A stretch of 64,000 nt of DNA from Mycobacterium shigaense (GCF_002356315.1 NZ_AP018164.1:1860001-1924000), one strand, 5' to 3'. Positions 46,509-56,238 are shown, counted from the first letter of the stretch. The notes: generated by a model not told the origin, from the letters alone. Numbers and translations: made by a program.

Positions 46509-47540
46509 TCAGGTGGCGCTGCGCTCGTCGGATCCCATCGCGTTGAGCACCGCGACGCGGGTGTCCGCCGAGCCGGTGATCGTCTTTTCGCCGCTGCCGC
46601 TACGCAGCAAACGGCGCAAGGCGGCCTGATCGTATTCGGCGGGCGCGGTGGTCTCGATGAAGCGCTGGACCACGTCGATGAAGCGGGCCGGGTCCTCGTG
46701 GAAGGGGAAGTGGCCCGCGCCCTCGAAGATTTCCAGGCGGGAGCCGGGCATCGCGGCGTGGGCCATCCAGGCGTGTCGGACCGGGACGACGACATCCTTT
46801 GTGCCCCAAACGATTTGGGTGGGAATGGCCTCGGCCAGATAACATCGGTCCAGGAAGGTGACGATCTGCCCGCGCCAGTCCACCACGGCCCGCAGTGTCC
46901 GGCTGAACGCCGACGAGGCCGTCGGCTCCGGCAGGTCGTCCAGGATGCGCAGCACGTGGGGCAGGTCGCGGCCCAGGCCTGTCGAGCCGATCGCCAGGCC
47001 CGCCAGCTTCCCCGCCAGCTGCACCGTCGGCAGCACCAGCGGCAGCCGCAGCAGCGCCAGGGCCTCGGAGCCGATCGGCAGCGAGGCCAGCCGGAAGGCG
47101 ACGTTGACGTCCTTGGTGACCCCGCCCGCGGCGACCAGGATCAACCGCTCGACCAAATGCGGGAACTGGTAGGCGAATTGCATCGCCACCCCGCCGCCGA
47201 GCGAATGACCGATGATGGTCACCCGCTCGATATCGAGCACGGACAGCAGATCGCGCATGCCGTTGGCGTAGCCCGCGACCGAGTAATCGGCGCGCGGCTT
47301 GTCGGACCGCCCGTGCCCCAACAGATCGGGGGCGATGACCGTGAACCGCTGGGCGAGCTTGGCCTGCACGGTATTCCACGTCGTGGAGTTGTCGCCCATG
47401 CCGTGGATCAGCAGCAGTGCCGGCCCGGAACCGGCGATCCGGTACGCCCGCTTGTAGCCGTGGATGGTGCGGAACTCGAGTCGGGGCGCGGTGACTTCGC
47501 GCACCGGGCGAAGATTGCTCTTACGCTGCCGCTCGGTCAT
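46509..47540 (-). CDS. Alpha/beta hydrolase (Rv2715-like)
   Basis: This is a 343-residue alpha/beta hydrolase. The oxyanion HGMGDNSTTW lies near residue 45, the nucleophile Ser in IGHSLGGGVAMQFA near 112, the Asp in GTKDVVVPVRH near 270 and the His in GAGHFPFHEDP near 300. The residues form a full Ser-Asp-His triad. It is related to C-C bond hydrolases and esterases of aromatic catabolism; the substrate is unknown. It lies 35 bp after the PAC2 gene on the same strand and is probably co-transcribed. Confidence 0.9.
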   Translation of the reverse strand: MTERQRKSNLRPVREVTAPRLEFRTIHGYKRAYRIAGSGPALLLIHGMGDNSTTWNTVQAKLAQRFTVIAPDLLGHGRSDKPRADYSVAGYANGMRDLLSVLDIERVTIIGHSLGGGVAMQFAYQFPHLVERLILVAAGGVTKDVNVAFRLASLPIGSEALALLRLPLVLPTVQLAGKLAGLAIGSTGLGRDLPHVLRILDDLPEPTASSAFSRTLRAVVDWRGQIVTFLDRCYLAEAIPTQIVWGTKDVVVPVRHAWMAHAAMPGSRLEIFEGAGHFPFHEDPARFIDVVQRFIETTAPAEYDQAALRRLLRSGSGEKTITGSADTRVAVLNAMGSDERSAT

Positions 47541-47575
47541 GTCGCAAACTCCGTCATCGGGCCGGCTCGCAACGC

Positions 47576-48550
47576 TCAGGCTGGGTCGTCGTCGTCGCGC
47601 TTCTTCTCCGCTTGCTGGGCGAGGAATCGCTCGAACTCTGCGCCAAGTTCGTCGCCGCTAGGCAGGTCCTCGTCGCGTGCCAGTAACGACCTGTTCTCCT
47701 GAGCGTCGATGAAGGCATCGTACTGGCGCTCGAGGGCGGCCACCACTTGGGCGACCTCGGCGCTGGCCTCCACCTGCTCGTCGATCTTGGTCCGGATCTC
47801 GGAGGCCGCCTCGGTCAGAGCGGCCAGCGGCAGCTCCAGCGACCCGGTCTTGGCGACCTGCTCGAGCAGCGCCTGCGCGGCGGCGGGATAGTCGGTTTGG
47901 GTCAGGTAATGCGGCACGTGGACGGTGAACCCGACGACCTCGTGACCGTGCTGGGCCATGCGGTACTCCAGCAGGTTCGACGCGCTGCCGGGGACCTGGA
48001 TCTCGGAGATCCACGGCTGGAAATCGGCGATCAGTTCCTTGTTGTTGGAGTGTGCGGTCAGCGTGGTCGGCCGGGTGTGCGGAACGGCCATCGGCACGGT
48101 GCCCAGGCCGATGGTCTGGCGCACGCCCAGCCGCTCGGCCAACAGGCGCACCGCGGTGATGAATCGCTCCCACTTCAGGTCGGGTTCCAGGCCGGCCAGC
48201 AACAGAAACGGGGTGCCGGCGCTGTCGCGCAGCGCGTACAGGCTGAGTTCCGGGTCGTCGTAGTGGGTGAAGTGGTCGGTCTTGAAGGTCATCAGCGGCC
48301 GCCGCGAGCGGTAGTCCAGCAATTCGTCGATGGCGAAAGACGCGACCAGTTCGGTGTCCAGCGCCGCCTTGAGGTGGCTGGCGGCCAGCCGTATCGCGTG
48401 GCCGGCGTCGGAGAACCCCTGCAGGGCGTGCACCAACACGGGGCCGCGGCCGTCCGACGTCACCAGATGCGGTGCCGGGAACTCGAGTTCGTACATACCG
48501 GCCTGCCCTGGCTGGTAGTACCCATCGTCAGGGTCCTGGTGGTGTGCCAT
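47576..48550 (-). CDS. PAC2-family protein (Rv2714-like)
   Basis: This is a 324-residue protein of the PAC2 (proteasome assembly chaperone 2-like) family found in actinobacteria. The pattern LVHALQGFSDAGHAIRLAASHLKAALDTELVASFAIDELLDYRSRRP near residues 40-87 is typical. GLGTVPMAVPHTRPTTLTAHSN also belongs to it. A C-terminal coiled coil of about 70 residues follows. The structure of the M. tuberculosis homologue is known, but its role is not settled. GGGAGGAGG is the ribosome binding site. The 205-bp gap upstream to 48755 shows no other gene. Confidence 0.88.
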   Translation of the reverse strand: MAHHQDPDDGYYQPGQAGMYELEFPAPHLVTSDGRGPVLVHALQGFSDAGHAIRLAASHLKAALDTELVASFAIDELLDYRSRRPLMTFKTDHFTHYDDPELSLYALRDSAGTPFLLLAGLEPDLKWERFITAVRLLAERLGVRQTIGLGTVPMAVPHTRPTTLTAHSNNKELIADFQPWISEIQVPGSASNLLEYRMAQHGHEVVGFTVHVPHYLTQTDYPAAAQALLEQVAKTGSLELPLAALTEAASEIRTKIDEQVEASAEVAQVVAALERQYDAFIDAQENRSLLARDEDLPSGDELGAEFERFLAQQAEKKRDDDDPA

Positions 48551-48755
48551 CGCGTCGCCTCCTCCCGGGGTCTCTAGCGTGCCCTAAGCAGTGTCTCCCA
48601 AATCAGCGGGCACCAGTAATGGAAACGCACCGGGATCCCCCGTTAATTCTTGGGGGCCGCATTTCAGCTACCGGCGTACGCCCAGCAAATCCGGTGCCCA
48701 AGCCGACGCGTTGAATTCAGCTTGCCGGCGGGTGGTCGGGCATGATGGGAGCACA

Positions 48756-49574
48756 ATGCGGATCCCGATGGTGGTGCTCTGTCCGGTGGTGGGCTTGCTG
48801 ACGTTGCTGGCGTCGTGCAGCCGACCGCCGATTCATGCCCACCCGACGACGGCGCCGCAACAGCGTGGCGGCGGGGAGGTTCAGCACCTCGGCCAGTGGG
48901 CGCCCGGCGATGTCGCCGGTCCGGTGGACCCGGACCGGCGGGTGGGAGCGATCTACCTGGACGGGGGCACGCAGCATGTCTGCACGGGCTCGGTACTGCA
49001 TTCGCCGGGCGGCAATCTGGTGCTGACCGCCGCGCATTGCCTGGCCGGCGCCGCCCAGATCACCTTCGTGCCCGGCCTGGCCGGTGACGCCCCGCCCACC
49101 GACCTGTGGACGGCCGACGCCGTCTACCTGGATCCCCGCTGGGTGGCCGGCAAGGACCCGCATGCCGACTACGCGATCGCGCGGGTCAACAGCGACCGGG
49201 GCGGATCGGTGGAGTCGCGGGCCGGACTGGCGCTGACCCTGGGCCCGGAGCCCGCGCCGGGCAGTCGCGTGACGGTGGTCGGTTACCCGACCGGGGTGGG
49301 CGGCTCGCCGATCGGCTGCCAGGGCAGGACAGCGATCACCGACGGCGGGTTTCCGTCCCTGGTCTGCCAGGGGCTGGTCGGCGGGACCAGCGGCGCCCCC
49401 TGGGTCAGCGGCACCACGGTGATCGGGGTGGTCGGGGGTTTCCAGCGGGGCGGGTGCGCCGAAAACGTCTCGTACTCGGCGCCATTCGACGAACACATCA
49501 CCGAACTGCTGGACCGCGCGGTGGCCGGTGGCCCCGGCGACGCCGTACCGACCGACCTCGACGACCCCTGCTAG
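48756..49574 (+). CDS. Lipoprotein trypsin-like serine protease
   Basis: This is a 272-residue secreted protein. The signal ends in a lipobox (VGLLTLLASC), so it is likely anchored by a lipid on Cys21. The chymotrypsin-fold triad is complete: His in VLTAAHCLAG near residue 93, Asp in HADYAIARV near 137, Ser in GGTSGAPWVSG near 212. CTGS...LTAAHC and IGCQG...VCQG give disulphide pairs. The protein is probably an envelope protease that processes or degrades exported proteins. TGGGAG precedes the ATG. It converges with sthA. Confidence 0.87.
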   Translation: MRIPMVVLCPVVGLLTLLASCSRPPIHAHPTTAPQQRGGGEVQHLGQWAPGDVAGPVDPDRRVGAIYLDGGTQHVCTGSVLHSPGGNLVLTAAHCLAGAAQITFVPGLAGDAPPTDLWTADAVYLDPRWVAGKDPHADYAIARVNSDRGGSVESRAGLALTLGPEPAPGSRVTVVGYPTGVGGSPIGCQGRTAITDGGFPSLVCQGLVGGTSGAPWVSGTTVIGVVGGFQRGGCAENVSYSAPFDEHITELLDRAVAGGPGDAVPTDLDDPC

Positions 49575-49586
49575 CGCGCTCGCCGC

Positions 49587-50993
49587 TCAGCGGCGGAACT
49601 GCTGCAGCGCCCGCACCTTGTTCATCACGTCGAGCGCGGCCACCTTGTAGGCCTCGGAGAATGTCGGGTAGTTGAACACCGCGTCCACCAGGTACTCGAC
49701 GGTGCCGCCGCACCCCATCACGGCCTGCCCGATGTGCACCATCTCGGTGGCGCTGGTGCCGAAGATGTGGACGCCGAGCAGCTTGAGGTCCTCGGTGGAC
49801 ACCAGCAGCTTGAGCATGCCGTAGGAGTCGCCCGCGATCTGGCCGCGGGCCAGCTCCCGGTAGCGTGCGACGCCCACCTCGTAGGGCACCGCGTCCTTGG
49901 TCAGCTCGACCTCGGTGGCGCCCACGTAGGAGATTTCGGGGATCGAGTAGATGCCGATCGGCTGCACGTCGGTGATGCCCTCCACGGGCTCACCGAACGC
50001 GTGGTAAGCGGCCAGCCGCCCCTGTTCCATCGACGTCGCGGCCAGGGCGGGGAAGCCGATGACGTCGCCGACGGCGTAGATGTGTTCGACCTTGGTCCGG
50101 AACTTATCGTCGACCCAGATCCGCCCGCGGCCCTCGGTCTCCAGCCCCGCGTTGGGCAGGTCGAGGTGGTCGGTCTGCCCCTGGCGTCCGGCCGAGTACA
50201 TCACCGTTTCGGCCGGGATCTGCTTGCCGCTGGCCAGCGTGGTGATGGTGCCGGCCGCGCCGACGTCGACGGCCGTCACCTCCTCGCCGAACCGGAAGGT
50301 CACCGCCAGGTCGCGCAGGTGGAACTTCAGCGCCTCGACGACTTCGGGGTCGCAGAAGTCCAGCATGTCGCCGCGCTTCTCCACCACGGTCACCTTGGTG
50401 CCCAGCGCGGCGAACATCGACGCGTACTCGATGCCGATCACCCCGGCGCCCACCACGACCATCGAGGCCGGCAGCGATTTGAGGTCGAGGATCCCGTCGG
50501 AGTCGAGCACCCGGTCCTCGTCGAACTCGACGCCGGATGGCCGGGCCGGCCGGGTGCCGGTGGCGATGACGATGTATTTGCCGCTGATGGTGAGTTTTTC
50601 GCGGCGTTTGGGGTCTTCCACCTCGATGGTGTGCGGGTCGACGAACCGGCCGTGCCCGATCAGCAGGTCGACGCGGTTGCGCATCAGCTGGTTTCGCACC
50701 ACGTCGATTTCCTTGCCGATCACGTGCTGGGTGCGGGCCAGCAGATCGGCCGGGGTGATCTTCTCCTTCACCCGGTAACTGGCGCCGTACAGCTCGCGCT
50801 GGCTCATCCCGGTGAGGTAAAGAACCGCCTCGCGCAACGTCTTTGACGGGATCGTGCCGGTGTTGACGCAGACGCCGCCGAGCATCTGGCCGCGTTCGAC
50901 GATCGCCACGGACTTGCCTAGTTTCGCCGACGCGATGGCGGCCTTCTGGCCACCCGGTCCCGAACCGATGACGACCATGTCGTATTCCTGCAT
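49587..50993 (-). CDS. sthA: Soluble pyridine nucleotide transhydrogenase
   Basis: SthA (468 residues) moves hydride between NADPH and NAD. It belongs to the flavoprotein disulphide-reductase family but has lost the redox pair: [18 protein letters not shown] keeps only one Cys, as in true SthA. FAD site [10 protein letters not shown] near residues 9-18; NAD(P) site [20 protein letters not shown] near 175; FAD contact [13 protein letters not shown] near 305. The ATG at 50993 matches the M. tuberculosis start (MREYD...); 51041 is an upstream in-frame alternative. Confidence 0.96.
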   Translation of the reverse strand: MQEYDMVVIGSGPGGQKAAIASAKLGKSVAIVERGQMLGGVCVNTGTIPSKTLREAVLYLTGMSQRELYGASYRVKEKITPADLLARTQHVIGKEIDVVRNQLMRNRVDLLIGHGRFVDPHTIEVEDPKRREKLTISGKYIVIATGTRPARPSGVEFDEDRVLDSDGILDLKSLPASMVVVGAGVIGIEYASMFAALGTKVTVVEKRGDMLDFCDPEVVEALKFHLRDLAVTFRFGEEVTAVDVGAAGTITTLASGKQIPAETVMYSAGRQGQTDHLDLPNAGLETEGRGRIWVDDKFRTKVEHIYAVGDVIGFPALAATSMEQGRLAAYHAFGEPVEGITDVQPIGIYSIPEISYVGATEVELTKDAVPYEVGVARYRELARGQIAGDSYGMLKLLVSTEDLKLLGVHIFGTSATEMVHIGQAVMGCGGTVEYLVDAVFNYPTFSEAYKVAALDVMNKVRALQQFRR

Positions 50994-51106
50994 CGAACCC
51001 ATGGTGTAGACGATAAAGCCCACAGCCGAGACTTTCTCCACAGACGGCTGGCTCGACGGCGACGCGCGAGCGCAGCCTGACGGTCGCGGCCGTCAGCGTT
51101 GGGCTC

Positions 51107-52162
51107 ATGACGACGCATTCGCCTGATTTCGAACTGGACCGCCCGGCGGCGCTGATCGCCGCGCTACCGGCTGTTCTCGGCTTCGTTCCGGAAAATTCAT
51201 TGGTCCTGGTGGCGTTGGGGGACGGCGAACTGGGCGCGGTGCTGCGGGTCGACCTCACCGACGACCTCGCCGACCGCATCGAGCACCTCGTGGAGGTCAC
51301 CGCCGCCGCGGTGCCCGAGGCCGTCATCGCCGTGATCGTCGATGCCGACGGCGCGGGCTGTCCGCACTGCAACTCCGACTATCGGCAGCTTTGCGGGTTG
51401 CTCGGAGATGCCTTGTCGCAGCACGATATTGAGTTATGGGCGGCGCACGTGGTCGATCGGGTCGCGGTCGGCGGACGTTGGTATTGCGTGGACGGCTGCG
51501 GGGCGGGCGGCGCAATCGACGACCCCTCGGCGTCGCCCATGGCCGCCGCGGCCGTGCTGGAGGGGCGGCGACTCTACCCGCGCCGGGCTGATCTGCAGGC
51601 CGTCATCGCCGCCGACCCGTCGCGCGCAGCCGCCCTCGGCCGTGCGCTCAGTCGGCAGGCGGCCAAGCGGGCCGCGGCGCATGACACCGATTCCGCGGCG
51701 CGTGCGCGCCGCGACGTGGAGCACGCGCTGGCCGCCGCGGCCGGCGCCGCCGCCGGTAGGGCGTTGCCCGACGCCGAGCTGGCCGAGCTGGGCTGCGCGC
51801 TCACCGATGTGCAGGTGCGCGACATGTTGTATGCCCTCGCCGTCACCGAAGCCGCCGGGCAGGCCGAGGCGTTGTGGGCGCTGCTGGCGCGGGCTTTGCC
51901 CGCGCCCTGGCGGGTCGACGCGCTGGTGTTGCTGGCGTTCAGCGCTTATGTCCGCGGCGACGGACCGCTCGCGGGGGTTTCGCTGGAGGCGGCGTTGCGT
52001 TGCGAGCCGGACCATCGGATGGCGGGCATGCTGGACAGGGCGTTGCAGTCGGGGCTGCGGCCCGAGCAGATTCGCGAACTCGCGATGACCGGATACCGCA
52101 TCGCCGAGCGACTGGGGGTGCGGCTACCGCTACGGCGGGTGTTCCGGCGCGCGGCGGGATAG
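51107..52162 (+). CDS. DUF4192 protein (Rv2712c-like)
   Basis: This is a 351-residue actinobacterial protein of unknown function. The N-terminal DRPAALIAALPAVLGFVPENSLVLVALGDGELGAVLRVDL is the DUF4192 signature. WALLARALPAPWRVDALVLLAFSAYVRGDGPLAGVSLEAAL is the conserved C-terminal block. It contains a cluster CPHCNSDYRQLC near residue 86 and WYCVDGCG, which could bind metal. Divergent from sthA and ending 5 bp from ideR. Confidence 0.85.
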   Translation: MTTHSPDFELDRPAALIAALPAVLGFVPENSLVLVALGDGELGAVLRVDLTDDLADRIEHLVEVTAAAVPEAVIAVIVDADGAGCPHCNSDYRQLCGLLGDALSQHDIELWAAHVVDRVAVGGRWYCVDGCGAGGAIDDPSASPMAAAAVLEGRRLYPRRADLQAVIAADPSRAAALGRALSRQAAKRAAAHDTDSAARARRDVEHALAAAAGAAAGRALPDAELAELGCALTDVQVRDMLYALAVTEAAGQAEALWALLARALPAPWRVDALVLLAFSAYVRGDGPLAGVSLEAALRCEPDHRMAGMLDRALQSGLRPEQIRELAMTGYRIAERLGVRLPLRRVFRRAAG

Positions 52163-52167
52163 GGCCG

Positions 52168-52863
52168 TCAGACCTTCTCGACCTTGACCGCGTGCGCCAT
52201 TTCGTGGGGCAGGGTGACGTTCTCGTGGCCCGGGATCAGGATGGTCACGCCGTTGCCGGCGGGGGTGTTTTCGGCGGTCACCCGGGCATTGGGGACGACG
52301 CCGGCGTCCTTGAGCCGGGCGATCAGGTCGATGTCGCCCTGCACGTGCTCGGTGAGCTGGCGGACGACCACCGCGACCGGTGAACCCGCGGGCAGCTCGG
52401 TCAGGCGGACCAGATTGGCCTCGTCGGCGTCGGAGTCCGGGCCGACGCCCAGGTCCAGCAGGCCCGGAATCGGGTTGCCGAACGGGGAGGTGGTGGGGTG
52501 GTTGAGCACCTTGACCAGTCGCCGTTCGACGTCCTCGCTCATCACGTGTTCCCACCGACAGGCCTCGGCGTGCACCTCTTCCCACGGCACCCCGATGACG
52601 TCGACGAGCAGCCGCTCGGCGAGGCGATGCTTGCGCATCACGGCGATCGCCAGCGCGCGGCCCTTCTCGGTGAGCTCGAGGTGGCGGTCGCCGGCCACGT
52701 GGAGCAGCCCGTCGCGCTCCATCCGGGATACGGTCTGGCTGACGGTGGGCCCGCTCTGTTCGAGCCGTTCGGCGATGCGGGCCCGCAGCGGCGTGACGCC
52801 CTCTTCTTCCAGGTCGTAGATGGTCCGTAGGTACATTTCGGTGGTATCAACCAGGTCGTTCAT
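52168..52863 (-). CDS. ideR: Iron-dependent regulator IdeR
   Basis: IdeR (231 residues) is the DtxR-type regulator that, with Fe(II), represses siderophore genes and activates ferritin genes. The winged helix VTPLRARIAERLEQSGPTVSQTVSRMERDGLL is near residues 22-53. Metal ligands Met10, Glu/Cys in EACRWEHVMSEDVERRL (Cys102, Glu105, His106) and His79 are in place. The dimer and SH3-like C-terminal domain ends with PHEMAHAVKVEKV. GGAGGG precedes the ATG. A half IdeR site lies upstream. Confidence 0.97.
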   Translation of the reverse strand: MNDLVDTTEMYLRTIYDLEEEGVTPLRARIAERLEQSGPTVSQTVSRMERDGLLHVAGDRHLELTEKGRALAIAVMRKHRLAERLLVDVIGVPWEEVHAEACRWEHVMSEDVERRLVKVLNHPTTSPFGNPIPGLLDLGVGPDSDADEANLVRLTELPAGSPVAVVVRQLTEHVQGDIDLIARLKDAGVVPNARVTAENTPAGNGVTILIPGHENVTLPHEMAHAVKVEKV

Positions 52864-52914
52864 CCAGCACCCTCCATTGCCGCTGAGTCTACTTGGCCGC
52901 ATGCCGAAATGCCC

Positions 52915-52933
52915 TGAAGGCTGCCTAACCTAA
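52915..52933 (-). promoter_or_regulatory. Half IdeR box upstream of ideR
   Basis: Read on the minus strand, TTAGGTTAGGC is a perfect half of the iron box TTAGGTTAGGCTAACCTAA; the other half is poorly kept. It lies 52-70 bp before the ideR ATG. Weak autoregulation is possible. Confidence 0.4.
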
Positions 52934-52970
52934 GCAGTATGCCCGCCGCGGACGCGGCGGGCATACTGCT
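52933..52970 (-). terminator. Perfect 18-bp inverted repeat between sigB and ideR
   Basis: AGCAGTATGCCCGCCGCG is followed after two bases by its exact complement, giving one of the strongest hairpins in the window. It lies 40 bp downstream of the sigB stop and upstream of ideR. It probably ends sigB transcription. There is no long U-run. Confidence 0.75.
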
Positions 52971-53010
52971 ACCCAACTTCACCGGCGGCCCTGCGGGCGC
53001 CCGGGGGATC

Positions 53011-53970
53011 TCAGCTGGCGTACGACCGCAACCGATCGGCGCGTTCGCCGTTGCGCAGCTTGCACATCACGTCGCGCTCGATCTGACGGACCCGCTCGCG
53101 GGACAGACCGAACAGCTTGCCGATCTGGTCCAGGGTGCGGGGCTGGCCGTCGTCCAGGCCGAACCGCAACCGGATCACCTGGTGCTCACGCTCGTCGAGC
53201 GTGGCCAGCACGCTGCGGATGTCGGTGTGCAGCAACTCGGCGATCACCGCGTTCTCGGCGGACATCGCCTCGGCGTCCTCGATGAAGTCGCCCAGCGGGG
53301 CCTCTTCCTCGGAGCCGACTGGCATGTCCAGGCTTACCGGGTCGCGGCTGTGCTCGAGCAGGTCGTTGATTTTCTCGACCGGGATGCCGGATTCGGCGGC
53401 CAGCTCCTCGTCGGTGGCCTCGCGTCCCAGGTTCTGGTGCATCTCGCGCTTGATCCGCGCCAGCTTGTTGACCTGCTCGACGAGATGAACCGGCAGTCTG
53501 ATGGTGCGGCTCTGGTCGGCCATGCCGCGGGTGATGGCCTGACGGATCCACCAGGTGGCGTAGGTCGAGAACTTGAATCCCTTTGTGTAGTCGAACTTCT
53601 CCATCGCGCGGATCAGGCCCAGGTTGCCCTCCTGGATGAGGTCCAGCAGCGGCATCCCGCGACCGGTGTAACGCTTGGCCAGCGAAACCACCAGCCTCAG
53701 GTTGGCTTCCAGGAGGTGACTGCGCGCCGCTTCACCGTCGCGCACGACGGCCGCCAACTCGCGTTTGCGGTTTTCCCCGAGCCGCTTCCGGGTCGCCAGC
53801 AGGTGATCGGCGTAGAGGCCCGCCTCGATGCGCTTGGCGAGTTCCACCTCGCCGGCGGCGTTGAGCAGCGCGGTCTTACCGATTCCGTTCAGGTAGACGC
53901 GTACCAAGTCTGCCGCGGGGCTTTGGGCGTCCAGATCGCCGTCAAATCTGCTTGTGGTGGCGTTCGCCAT
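53011..53970 (-). CDS. sigB: Principal-like sigma factor SigB
   Basis: SigB (319 residues) is the stress and stationary-phase sigma factor closest to SigA. Region 1.2 [31 protein letters not shown], region 2 [65 protein letters not shown], and region 4 [48 protein letters not shown] are all present. There is no long N-terminal region 1.1. A SigE/SigH-type promoter stands upstream. ideR lies next on the same strand, as in M. tuberculosis. Confidence 0.97.
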   Translation of the reverse strand: MANATTSRFDGDLDAQSPAADLVRVYLNGIGKTALLNAAGEVELAKRIEAGLYADHLLATRKRLGENRKRELAAVVRDGEAARSHLLEANLRLVVSLAKRYTGRGMPLLDLIQEGNLGLIRAMEKFDYTKGFKFSTYATWWIRQAITRGMADQSRTIRLPVHLVEQVNKLARIKREMHQNLGREATDEELAAESGIPVEKINDLLEHSRDPVSLDMPVGSEEEAPLGDFIEDAEAMSAENAVIAELLHTDIRSVLATLDEREHQVIRLRFGLDDGQPRTLDQIGKLFGLSRERVRQIERDVMCKLRNGERADRLRSYAS

Positions 53971-54009
53971 AGCGACCTCCCGATTGGCTTTGTAGCTGTC
54001 ATGGTGTTC

Positions 54010-54036
54010 AACGACGAATCAGCCCAGAGAGTTCCC
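54010..54036 (-). promoter_or_regulatory. SigE/SigH-type promoter of sigB
   Basis: On the minus strand GGGAAC (54036-54031), 17 bases, CGTT (54013-54010) match the ECF consensus. Transcription would start some 33 bases before the sigB ATG. sigB of M. tuberculosis is known to be driven by SigE and SigH. Confidence 0.7.
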
Positions 54037-54120
54037 ACGCGATTCCCATCTCACACGCCTTGACGTGCACAAATGCGCCGAGGACCTGAGAATGTCCTGA
54101 GAAGTGCAGCGAAGCGACGG

Positions 54121-54528
54121 CTAGTCGGAACCGACGCCGTGCCCGGGCCCGGGCGGAGGCTGCTGCGCCCACGGAGGTTGCGGCGCCTCGATTGCGCGCC
54201 GTTCGGCCCTGGGAAACAGCGGAGTGCGCCGACGGTCGTCGTCGAACCGCCGCGGCTCGTCGACGCGGCGGGGCGGCCGGTCGTTGGCGATCAGCACGGC
54301 CATCCAGGGCAGCGGCAGCGACAGGGCGATGATCGCCAGCGAGATCAGGCCGTTGTGCCACGCGCCGTAGGCGACGGCGGCAAGGATCAGCGCCGGCACG
54401 CGGAAGGACATCAGCGTCAGGTACTTACGCACCCGCGCGCGATGCTGTTCTTCATACGAGGGCTCGGCGGCCGTGATGAGGACTGGCCGGCCGTTGTCGT
54501 CGAACCCCAGATCGGAGTTCCGTTTCAT
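54121..54528 (-). CDS. DUF3099 membrane protein (Rv2709-like)
   Basis: This is a 135-residue protein. ITAAEPSYEEQHRARVRKYLTLMSFRVPALILAAVAYG is the DUF3099 signature with the first membrane helix. A second helix follows (LISLAIIALSLPLPWMAVLIANDRPP), then a charged Pro/Arg-rich tail. The function is unknown. It stands upstream of sigB on the same strand and diverges from the DUF3039 gene. Confidence 0.88.
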   Translation of the reverse strand: MKRNSDLGFDDNGRPVLITAAEPSYEEQHRARVRKYLTLMSFRVPALILAAVAYGAWHNGLISLAIIALSLPLPWMAVLIANDRPPRRVDEPRRFDDDRRRTPLFPRAERRAIEAPQPPWAQQPPPGPGHGVGSD

Positions 54529-54604
54529 CCCTCCACTGTCCCATACGTGATCGATTCCGGCTCAACCGGTTTTGTGGCGCCGCCTCCAGTGCACAATATG
54601 GGGT

Positions 54605-54844
54605 ATGCAGACCCAGACGATCGAACGCACCGAGACCGACGAACGCGTCGACGACGGGACCGGCAGCGACACCCCGAAGTACTTCCACTACGTCAAGAAG
54701 GACAAGATCGCCGAAAGCGCGGTGCTGGGCAACCACGTGGTCGCGTTGTGCGGTGAGGTGTTTCCCGTGACGAAGGCCGCGAAGCCGGGCTCGCCGGTGT
54801 GCCCGGACTGTAAGCAGATCTACGAGCGGCTCAAGAAGGGCTGA
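54605..54844 (+). CDS. DUF3039 small zinc-binding protein (Rv2708c-like)
   Basis: This is a 79-residue conserved actinobacterial protein. HYVKKDKIAESAVLGNHVVALCGEVFPVTKAAKPGSPVCPDCKQIYERL carries one Cys in ALCGE and a CPDC pair plus His residues, which suggest a metal site. The function is unknown. It faces the BrkB-type gene with no gap. Confidence 0.9.
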   Translation: MQTQTIERTETDERVDDGTGSDTPKYFHYVKKDKIAESAVLGNHVVALCGEVFPVTKAAKPGSPVCPDCKQIYERLKKG

Positions 54845-55852
54845 TCAGGCCGGCGGCTCGGCGGTCGCTGCCTCGCGTTGCTGCGTCACGGGATTCGTCG
54901 TGACCGGGTTCGAGAGGGTCTCCATCGTCTTTTGTAGCGCCGGGGAACGCGACATCAACCAGTTGCGCAACCGGTGGGCGTGGGTTCGGGGCGCGGGGAA
55001 TTCCTCCTGGATCGCGGCGTTGAGCTCGGCACCCAGCATGATCGCGAAACCGCCGAAGAAGGCGAACAACAAGAAGGCGATCGGCGTGGACAGTGCGCCG
55101 TAGGTGTAGCCGGTGCTGGTGATCCAGCCCAGGTAGATCCGCAGGCCCAGCGTGGCGATGATGAACACCGCCGTAGCCAGCGCGGCGCCGAAGACGAGCC
55201 GGTGCGTGGGCAGCGGCTCGGGCAGTGAAACCCGGTACAACAGCATGACCCCGAACATCAAGCCGAGGACCAGCGCCGGGTAGTAGCCGTAGCGCAGCAC
55301 GTTCGCCAAGCCGACGGGGATGTGTTCGGACACCTCACGCGGCCCGATCACGGCGATCGGCGCGGTCACCACGACCACGACCAGCATCATGACGTACAGG
55401 AACAGCGCGAAGAAGCGCTGGCGGACGGGGTGGCGCAGCGGCGTCTGATCGTGGGCCTCGACGACGGAATCGACGAACGCCGACATCGCCGACGAACCCG
55501 CCCACAGCGACAGCAGAAAACCGAGCGAGATCACGTCGCCGCGCGCGTGCGCGGTGATGGCACGGATGGTCGGTTCGATGATCTCGTTGACGACGCTGGG
55601 CGAGAAGAAGCTGTGCGCCGCCGAGATGGCGCTGTGCACGACGCTCGGGAGCGCGTCGGCCCCGAAGAGCGGTGCCACGTAGGCCAGCGTGCCCAGCATT
55701 CCCAGCAGCAGCGGCGGCGTCGACAACGCCGACCAGAAACCGGCTTGCGCCGATTCCGAGAAGATCGAGTCGTCCCAGCTTTTCGAAAGGGTTCTCAGCG
55801 AAATGCGCCAGATGTGATGGCGTGACGGCTTTGCGGCAACCTGGTCACTCAT
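54845..55852 (-). CDS. YihY/BrkB-family membrane protein (Rv2707-like)
   Basis: This is a 335-residue integral membrane protein with about six helices. TLSKSWDDSIFSESAQAGFWSALSTPPLLLGMLGTL, LLSLWAGSSAMSAFVDSVVEAHDQTPLRHPVRQRFFALFLYVMMLVVVVV and FFGGFAIMLGAELNAAIQEEFPAPR are family blocks. BrkB-like proteins were once called ribonuclease BN or virulence factors; a transporter or envelope role is more likely, but unproven. Confidence 0.88.
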   Translation of the reverse strand: MSDQVAAKPSRHHIWRISLRTLSKSWDDSIFSESAQAGFWSALSTPPLLLGMLGTLAYVAPLFGADALPSVVHSAISAAHSFFSPSVVNEIIEPTIRAITAHARGDVISLGFLLSLWAGSSAMSAFVDSVVEAHDQTPLRHPVRQRFFALFLYVMMLVVVVVTAPIAVIGPREVSEHIPVGLANVLRYGYYPALVLGLMFGVMLLYRVSLPEPLPTHRLVFGAALATAVFIIATLGLRIYLGWITSTGYTYGALSTPIAFLLFAFFGGFAIMLGAELNAAIQEEFPAPRTHAHRLRNWLMSRSPALQKTMETLSNPVTTNPVTQQREAATAEPPA

Positions 55853-55918
55853 AGGGGTCCAGCATTACCGAAGACTACTCGCACGCCTCACATTGTGGCG
55901 CGGGCGAGTTGGGCACAC

Positions 55919-56104
55919 CTAGCTTCCGCTGACCTCCAGCACGGCGGCCAATGCGGTCAGTTTCGCTTCGTGCTCGTTGGCATGATGCTGGCAAAAGAGA
56001 AGTTCAGCTCCCGAGGGCAGCTTGGCTCGGACGCGTGCTGCGGCGCCGCAGCGATCGCAACGGTCGGCTCTAGTCAACTCGGGACTGGTCAAAGTTGCGG
56101 TCAT
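55919..56104 (-). CDS. Small Cys-rich protein (DUF7455-like, Rv2706c-type position)
   Basis: This is a 61-residue protein. RCDRCGAAARVRAKLPSGAELLFCQHHANEHEAKL has CxxC and CxxH pairs and so a zinc ribbon-like site, seen in many actinobacteria next to sigA. The function is unknown. The ATG at 56104 is preceded by GGGAGAA. It diverges from the DUF952 gene across 134 bp. Confidence 0.75.
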   Translation of the reverse strand: MTATLTSPELTRADRCDRCGAAARVRAKLPSGAELLFCQHHANEHEAKLTALAAVLEVSGS

Positions 56105-56238
56105 TGGCTTCTCCCGTTCTCGTTCATTCACTGTCTCAGACGTATGGGGTTTTCGCGTTGTTCCCCGATCGTTATCGGGTGTGTCGTTTCTCACGAGTTT
56201 TTCGCAACGCGCCGACGAGGCGTTTAGGGTTGCCGACC

